Below, piece by piece: positions 58,822 to 64,000 of a DNA stretch of 64,000 bases; position 1 is the stretch's first letter; the number at the start of each line of letters is the position of its first letter. Below the pieces are notes generated by a model. It had not been told where the DNA came from, ran no database searches, and saw only the letters and a list, made by a program, of their open reading frames with translations. The translations under genes and the position numbers were made by a program. Origin of the DNA: Dyella caseinilytica (GTDB taxonomy: Bacteria; Pseudomonadota; Gammaproteobacteria; Xanthomonadales; Rhodanobacteraceae); NCBI RefSeq assembly GCF_016865235.1, contig NZ_CP064030.1, positions 1,240,001 to 1,304,000 on the forward strand, in the 5' to 3' direction.

Positions 58822-60027
58822 TTACGACTCGACGACATCAAACCGCACGTCCGGATTTACTTCCGCGTTGTAATCCACATCCTTGCGATCGAAGCCGAAC
58901 AGGCGCAGGAATTCGTGCTTGTAGCCGGCGTAGTCGGTGTTCTGCCACAGGTTTTCAGTGTTGACCGTCGGCCACAGCGCCTTGCAGGCTTGCTGCACAT
59001 CGTCGCGCAGTTCCCAGTCGTCCAGGCGCAGGCGGCCTTCGCTGTCGGTTTCCGGCGTCTTGCCATCCTGGCGATACAGGAATTGGTGGAACAGGCGGTT
59101 GATCTGCTCGATGGTGCCTTCGTGGATGCCTTTTTCCTTCATGATGCGGAACACCATGGAGACATACAGCGGAATGACCGGAATGGCCGAGCTGGCCTGC
59201 GTGACCACGGATTTCATCACGCCGACGTAAGCGTGCAGACCTTCCGCCGCGTAATGCGTGCGTAGTTCGCGCGCGGTGTTGTCCAGATGCTGCTTGGCCT
59301 GTCCCAATGTGCCGTGCCAATAGATCGGCCAGGTGATTTCGGTGCCGACGTAGCTATAGGCGATGGTGGTGGCGTTCTTGGCCAATACGCCGGCCTTGCT
59401 CAGTGCGTCGATCCACAGCGCCCAGTCCTCACCACCCATCACAGTGACGGTATCCTTGATTTCCTGTTCGGTCGCCGGTTCCACCGTGGCCTGCACGACC
59501 GCGTCGCGGTTGGTGTCGACAGACGAAGCCGTAAAGGTGTTGCCCATGGTCTTGAGCGCCGAACGGACCAATTCACCGCTGTCCGGCATCTTGCGCACGG
59601 GCGAGGCTAGCGAATAGATCACCAGGTCGATCGGGCCGCCCATTTCGTTCTTGATCAGCTCGATCGCGCGCTGACGGGTTTCATGCGAGAACGCGTCACC
59701 ATTGATGGAGCGGCTGTACAGGCCTGCCTGCTTGGCGAGCTTGTCGAAGGCGGCGGAGTTGTACCAGCCGGCCGTGCCAGGCTTGCTCTCGCTGGAAGGC
59801 TTTTCCAGAAATACGCCCAGCGTTGCGGCGCCATGGCCAAAAGCCGCGGTGATGCGCGATGCCAATCCATAACCGGTCGAGGCGCCGATCACCAACACCC
59901 GCTTCGGGCCGGAGGCGAATGCACCGCTCGCCTTGGTGATGTCGATTTGTTCCTGCACATTTTTCTCGCAACCGGTGGGATGCGCAGTGACACAGATAAA
60001 GCCACGAACCTTGGGATGGATGATCAC
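58822..60027 (-). CDS. fabV: Enoyl-[acyl-carrier-protein] reductase FabV
   Basis: The 401-residue product reduces trans-2-enoyl-ACP in the last step of each fatty acid elongation cycle using NADH. It begins MIIHPKVRGFICVTAHPTGCEKNV, has the cofactor loop VLVIGASTGYGLASRI (residues about 45-60) and the catalytic Y-x8-K in PIYWHGTLGQAK. FabV enzymes are poorly inhibited by triclosan, so this can give intrinsic triclosan tolerance. Length and all motifs match the family. It is the clearest essential metabolic gene of the window. Confidence 0.97.
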   Translation of the reverse strand: MIIHPKVRGFICVTAHPTGCEKNVQEQIDITKASGAFASGPKRVLVIGASTGYGLASRITAAFGHGAATLGVFLEKPSSESKPGTAGWYNSAAFDKLAKQAGLYSRSINGDAFSHETRQRAIELIKNEMGGPIDLVIYSLASPVRKMPDSGELVRSALKTMGNTFTASSVDTNRDAVVQATVEPATEQEIKDTVTVMGGEDWALWIDALSKAGVLAKNATTIAYSYVGTEITWPIYWHGTLGQAKQHLDNTARELRTHYAAEGLHAYVGVMKSVVTQASSAIPVIPLYVSMVFRIMKEKGIHEGTIEQINRLFHQFLYRQDGKTPETDSEGRLRLDDWELRDDVQQACKALWPTVNTENLWQNTDYAGYKHEFLRLFGFDRKDVDYNAEVNPDVRFDVVES

Positions 60028-60200
60028 GAAGAACCCTCACACGACGACAAGCCGCGTATTGTAATTGGCGAAAGGAACATTCGCTGGCGAAGGGCGGAAC
60101 GGCATCCAAATGCTGGGTCCGGCTTGGTCCCTCCCCAGCCCTCCCTGCGACCGGAAGGTAATCCCGTGGGACAAGCGGGGAGGGGCTGGGCAAGCAGGTA

Positions 60201-62183
60201 CTAAGCCCCATCCGCCACAAACCCCACCTTGGCATGGCTGCCATCGCAAAACGGCTTGTTCTGGCTATGCCCGCAGCGGCACAGGAAGGCGCTGGTGATG
60301 CGTGCCACGACCCGGCCGGTGCCGCTGATGATCTCCAGGTTGCCACGCACTTTCAAAGGGCCGTTAAGTTGCGGATCGATATGCAGCGGCCCATCACGCA
60401 CGGCCAGCGTATCGGTGGATGTGCCGGTCGGCGGCTCGCCGGTTGCCGTGAAGCCTGCATCGTGATGGGAGCCATCGCAGAACGGCTTGTTTTTCGAAGC
60501 GCCACAGCGGCACAACGTCACGCGGTAACCGGCAAACGCACCGTCGATGCGCAGATCGCCACGGAAGGCATATGGACCCGCTTCGCGTGTGCTGGCCAGG
60601 TTGACCGGCGGCGCGGACTCGTCCGGTCGACCATCGCGCCGTTGATAGCGGATCGCGCCGGAAGGGCAGGCATGGGCAATATCCACCAGCCGCTCCGCAT
60701 CCATGGCATCGGGATGAATCCACGGACCTTGCACATTGGCAAGAAACACCTGCGGTGCGCCGGTCACACAGAAGCGTGAGTGAATGCAGCGCTTTGCCTC
60801 GAACAGAATGGCGAGTTTTTCTCCTTCGACACGTTCAATGCCATCTTGCGTGGTCGTCGCGGGAGCGTTGGCAGGGGCGGGCGTGCTGGGCGGTGTCATG
60901 GCGGCAGTGCTCCAGGGCGGTGGTCTGGAGAGATCAAAACCTTGCTCGGCACGCTGGGCGAGCCTGGAGAGAATCGATGCTGCCTTGATGGCACGCGCGT
61001 CATCCGATTCGCGCAAACGCTCTGCCGCTTCGGCCAGTTGTTGGAAGCGTTCGCGAAAAAAGCGCCGCGCGCCCGGGCCGGGCGGCAACGCCGAGGCATC
61101 ACGCAGGGTGATGAACGACACACCCGCGTGGCAGGTGGGATTCGATGGACCCGCAGGAAGGCGCGCGGCGCGTTCGGCCAGCGGCGTCAACGCGTGCATC
61201 AGGCCAATGGCCAGATCCAGCGACACAGCCTTGTCCGGATCCTGGGAAGGAACCGCATAGGTATAAGCCAGCAAGCGTTGCATCAGTCCGTAGGCACTGT
61301 TGGCAAGATCAACGGTCGCGATGGCTTGCTCGTCTTCCAACCACACGCGCCCTTCGGGACGCGGCGGGCGGCGCAATACCGGATTGGTCGCCGCCGGAAA
61401 CGCAGGGACGAAAGACGGATCCTCAGCGAGCAGTTGCTGGTATTCGGTACGTATCGCGGCGAATTTCTGATAGTGCGAGTCCGCCGTATTCTGTTGCGCG
61501 CCTTCACCTTGCGTCACGATGGCGTCGAACGCCGCCAATGCGGTTTTCAGGCAGATGACGCGCTTGGTGCCAGGTAACGCGACGTCTTCTGACGACAGTT
61601 GCAACGATGCATCACCACACATCGCGCCGCTTTCACCATGCGCCTCGGCAAGCAGACGCAAGGCATTGCTGAGTTTTTCGTAAAACGCACCGACGGTTTC
61701 GTAATCCATTCCCATCGGCGTAAGGCGCGGCCCGGCGACGCCACGCACGAAGACATGTTCGGGTGCAAAGCCATCGCCATCGGGTTCGGTGGAGCCCGCA
61801 GGGCGTTCCAGATAGACGAAATGCTGCAGCGTCGCCATGTTGAATGGCGCAAGCTTCACCACGACGCCTGCCGGCAGATAACCGGGATCGAGTGGAAAAT
61901 TTGAGCGCCCTACACGTGGCGCTCCTCCCAACGCAACGGTGATGTTCCACACCGCCATCAGGTGACCCATTTCTTCAGTGGCTACCTGCAGGATGCTTTG
62001 ACGCCAGCGCGTGACGGCATCCAGTTGCGTGCTAGTCAGCCCTTCGTCGATCGATGATTTCAGCGAGAAAGCGGCGTAGAGATACGTGCACATCAGGCAG
62101 TGTTCGAGCTCGGCTGCCTCGTACAGCGCGTGTAGCGTCTGCTCACGGCTTGGAACCGAATGCAAGGGACTGTAGCGAACCAC
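60201..62183 (-). CDS. Ferritin-like domain fused to an iron-sulfur and CDGSH protein
   Basis: A 660-residue fusion. Residues about 1-230 form a ferritin-like helical domain of the VioB type (LYEAAELEHCLMCTYLYAAF, ILQVATEEMGHLMAVWNI with the Glu/His diiron ligands). A middle helical region follows, then a small iron-sulfur ferredoxin-like module (RCIHSRFCVTGAPQVF...CPSGAIRY, residues about 458-510), and finally two CDGSH [2Fe-2S] motifs (CRCGASKNKPFCDGSH and CRCGHSQNKPFCDGSH). The combination suggests oxidative or radical chemistry on a bound substrate, with the clusters supplying electrons. Cytoplasmic. The protein is not part of a visible biosynthetic cluster here. Confidence 0.88.
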   Translation of the reverse strand: MVRYSPLHSVPSREQTLHALYEAAELEHCLMCTYLYAAFSLKSSIDEGLTSTQLDAVTRWRQSILQVATEEMGHLMAVWNITVALGGAPRVGRSNFPLDPGYLPAGVVVKLAPFNMATLQHFVYLERPAGSTEPDGDGFAPEHVFVRGVAGPRLTPMGMDYETVGAFYEKLSNALRLLAEAHGESGAMCGDASLQLSSEDVALPGTKRVICLKTALAAFDAIVTQGEGAQQNTADSHYQKFAAIRTEYQQLLAEDPSFVPAFPAATNPVLRRPPRPEGRVWLEDEQAIATVDLANSAYGLMQRLLAYTYAVPSQDPDKAVSLDLAIGLMHALTPLAERAARLPAGPSNPTCHAGVSFITLRDASALPPGPGARRFFRERFQQLAEAAERLRESDDARAIKAASILSRLAQRAEQGFDLSRPPPWSTAAMTPPSTPAPANAPATTTQDGIERVEGEKLAILFEAKRCIHSRFCVTGAPQVFLANVQGPWIHPDAMDAERLVDIAHACPSGAIRYQRRDGRPDESAPPVNLASTREAGPYAFRGDLRIDGAFAGYRVTLCRCGASKNKPFCDGSHHDAGFTATGEPPTGTSTDTLAVRDGPLHIDPQLNGPLKVRGNLEIISGTGRVVARITSAFLCRCGHSQNKPFCDGSHAKVGFVADGA

Positions 62184-62321
62184 GGCGACTCCCCGGACGA
62201 TGCCAGACTGTTTACGTTACACCTTTAGGGAGTGGTGTGGGATGTGCTGGGTGCTGCTGTTTTTAACGCCGGATTGGCAAAGGAAGCGTATTCATCCTCG
62301 AACGACCGGTCTAAATAAATG

Positions 62322-62361
62322 CCTTACCGTCATTCCGGCCTTCTCCGGAATGACGGTAAGG
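62322..62361. repeat. Short CGTCATTCC palindrome
   Basis: CCTTACCGTCATTCCGG (62322-62338) and its inverse (62345-62361), 54 bases from the end of the SDR gene. Confidence 0.75.
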
Positions 62362-62414
62362 TTAGAAGTCACTTCATGTCAGATTGGAATGCAGTGACAG
62401 GAGGATGGTCAGGC

Positions 62415-63179
62415 TCAGATAAACATCCCGCCCGACGCCTCAATCCGCTGCCCATTGATCCATCCACTTTCCTTCGACAACAGTGTCGCCACCACGCCGC
62501 CGATATCGTCGGGCAGGCCCACGCGCCCGAGTGCCGTTTGCGAGGCGACGAAGGCATTCACATCCGCGTTGTCGCGCACCAAGCCACCGCCGAAATCGGT
62601 TTCGATGGCGCCGGGCGCGAGCGTGTTGACGGCGATGTGCCGTGCGCCGAGTTCCTTGGCGAGGTAGCGGGTCAGCACCTCGATCGCACCCTTCATGGCC
62701 GCATAGGCCGAATAGCCTGGCAGGGCAAAGCGGGCGAGGCCGCTGGAGATGTTCAGGATGCGACCGCCGTCGGCAATCAGGGGCAGCAGTGTCTGGGTCA
62801 GGAAGAACGTGCCCTTGAAGTGGACATTCACCAGTTCGTCGAACTGCGCTTCGGAGGTTTCTGCAAAGCTCGCATGAACACCGACGCCTGCATTGTTGAC
62901 CAGGTAGTCGAACTGGCTGCGCTGCCACTGATCCTTCAGCGCCGAACGCAGTTGGTCTGCAAAGGCAGGGAAGGTGGATACCTTGCCGACATCCAGCGGC
63001 AGGACCACGGCACGGTGACCAAGCTTGCGGATGGCCTCGGCCACCGCCTCGGCTTCCGCCTTGTTCGAACGATACGTCAGCACGACGTCGTTGCCGTGTT
63101 CGGCCAGCTTGAGGGCCATGCTCTTGCCCAGGCCGCGGCTGCCGCCGGTAATCAGGGCGATGGGGGTTTGAGTGCTCAT
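62415..63179 (-). CDS. SDR oxidoreductase
   Basis: A 254-residue short-chain dehydrogenase from the ATG at 63179 (GGAGACACC upstream). It has the cofactor loop TGGSRGLGKSMA, NNAG near residue 93, SSGLA catalytic serine and YSAYAAMKGA (Tyr-x3-Lys), and ends GWINGQRIEASGG, typical of FabG-like enzymes. It is divergent from the LysR-type gene at 63314, 134 bases apart, and is its probable target. Substrate unknown. Confidence 0.92.
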   Translation of the reverse strand: MSTQTPIALITGGSRGLGKSMALKLAEHGNDVVLTYRSNKAEAEAVAEAIRKLGHRAVVLPLDVGKVSTFPAFADQLRSALKDQWQRSQFDYLVNNAGVGVHASFAETSEAQFDELVNVHFKGTFFLTQTLLPLIADGGRILNISSGLARFALPGYSAYAAMKGAIEVLTRYLAKELGARHIAVNTLAPGAIETDFGGGLVRDNADVNAFVASQTALGRVGLPDDIGGVVATLLSKESGWINGQRIEASGGMFI

Positions 63180-63313
63180 GGGGTGTCTCCGTAGCGGGGG
63201 AAGTGAATCAACGATGCCCAGCTTATTGATCTGTACTTGCCGCATAAATCGGCAGATCATGAGTGCTGTGTTCGTGAAAAACGAACAATCGATCCGCTAG
63301 CGAAAGGACGGTC

Positions 63314-64000
63314 ATGCATCGGACTGAAGCCATGCACATCTTCGTACGGGTAGCCGAAATGGCCAGCTTTACCCGCGCAGCCGATAGCCTGGGCCTGCCG
63401 AAAGCGAGCGCGTCCACCGCCATCCAGCAACTGGAAGCGCAGCTGGGTACCCAGCTGTTGCACCGGACCACACGCCGGGTGCAGATGACCCAGGACGGCC
63501 AGCGCTTCTACGAGCGCTGCAAAGAGTTGCTGGCGGATATGGACGAGCTGACCAGCATGTTCCAGCAGGCGCCGCAAATGATCAGCGGCCGCCTGCGCGT
63601 GGACATGAATGGCAGCATTGCTCGCCGGATCATGCCGTATCTGCCCCAATTCCTGCGTGAGCATCCACAGCTCCAGGTGGAGCTCAGTTGCACGGATCGC
63701 CGTGTCGATGTGGTCGGCGAGGGATTCGATTGCGTCCTGCGCGTGGGCAATCTGGAAGATTCCAGCCTGATCGTGCGGACGTTGGGTGTGTTCCCGATCG
63801 CTAACTGCGCCAGTCCGGCATATCTGGAGGAAAACGGCGTGCCGCGCGAACTCAGCGATCTGTCCGGGCACCGATTGATCCACTACGTGTCGAGGCTAGG
63901 GCAGCGCCCTCCCGGTTTCGAATATCTGGAAGGCAAGGAATGCCGCTATGTGCCGATGCAGGGCGTGCTGACGGTTAACAGCGTCGAGGCCTACGAGGAA
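63314..64000 (+). CDS. LysR-family regulator (3' end outside window)
   Basis: The gene starts at the ATG at 63314 with AAAGGA upstream and runs off the right edge with 229 codons visible. The first 60 residues are a LysR winged helix (MHRTEAMHIFVRVAEMASFTRAADSLGLPKASASTAIQQLEAQLGTQLLHRTTRRVQMTQDG), and the effector domain follows (SGRLRVDMNGSIARRIMPYLPQFLREHPQLQVELS). Divergent from the SDR gene, which it probably regulates. Confidence 0.93.
   Translation, partial: MHRTEAMHIFVRVAEMASFTRAADSLGLPKASASTAIQQLEAQLGTQLLHRTTRRVQMTQDGQRFYERCKELLADMDELTSMFQQAPQMISGRLRVDMNGSIARRIMPYLPQFLREHPQLQVELSCTDRRVDVVGEGFDCVLRVGNLEDSSLIVRTLGVFPIANCASPAYLEENGVPRELSDLSGHRLIHYVSRLGQRPPGFEYLEGKECRYVPMQGVLTVNSVEAYEE

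Noticed and set aside
1..64000. CRISPR arrays, tRNA genes, rRNA genes and integrated phage
   Set aside because: No evenly spaced direct repeats, no tRNA cloverleaf sequence and no integrase, capsid or transposase reading frame was found by reading.

Overview
The window looks like a chromosomal stretch of a gammaproteobacterium of the order Xanthomonadales, most likely the Rhodanobacteraceae (a Dyella-, Luteibacter- or Frateuria-like genus). This is inferred from the overall gene mix (FabV, RIO-type kinase, DUF3820, BPSS1780-like membrane protein, OprB-like porin) and from many intergenic palindromes beginning CGTCATTCC. No rRNA, tRNA, CRISPR array, transposase or phage module was seen. Most genes are complete; the first and last genes are cut by the window edges. 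LAYOUT: 0-5.3 kb is accessory: the C-terminal part of a graspetide-type ATP-grasp ligase, small orphan genes, and two tandem secreted proteins each built from six Cys-Pro-Tyr repeats. 5.3-20 kb holds housekeeping and stress genes (pseudouridine synthase, RIO kinase, YCII, DoxX, TetR/SDR/NTF2 divergon, OprB-like porin, Lrp regulator, PhnZ-like HD protein, RNA ligase-like protein, M14 peptidase). 19.2-20.5 kb is a complete two-gene graspetide locus: a 55-residue precursor and its ATP-grasp ligase. 20.9-24.0 kb has a sigma-54 driven small membrane protein gene and a three-gene envelope operon (membrane protein, DUF1190 lipoprotein, glutathionylspermidine-synthase-like ligase). 24.4-27.0 kb is a tandem pair of secreted proteins with a duplicated, structured 5' leader. 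27.4-46.5 kb contains a diguanylate cyclase, a TPR-sulfotransferase, secreted hydrolase, BlaI/M56 pair, MFS/MarR pair, NlpC/P60 enzyme, a second sigma-54 small gene, TetR, an orphan lipoprotein, a degenerate type II dehydroquinase-like protein, an SPFH protein and a Tat-exported oxidoreductase. 46.5-51.8 kb is the most notable block: two paralogous TPR-GGDEF proteins placed directly downstream of a split-borosin precursor gene and an alpha-N-methyltransferase of the SonM/OphMA type. 51.8-64 kb returns to metabolism and regulation (GST, zinc finger, cupin, creatininase, YncE-like propeller, NudK, DeoR, FabV, a ferritin-like/CDGSH fusion, SDR, LysR). HOW THE GENES WORK TOGETHER: Two different RiPP chemistries are encoded: omega-ester/amide macrocyclisation by ATP-grasp enzymes (two paralogues, one locus complete) and backbone N-methylation by a split borosin system whose precursor ends 8 nt before a diguanylate cyclase gene. 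Neither locus has an obvious dedicated exporter or protease in the window. A sigma-54 circuit is suggested by two paralogous ~51-residue membrane protein genes that share a perfect -24/-12 promoter and the same upstream palindromes (TGTCC/GGACA type), although no sigma-54 activator gene lies here. Local one-component regulators (two TetR, BlaI, MarR, DeoR, LysR, Lrp) mostly sit beside their probable targets, several with visible operator palindromes.
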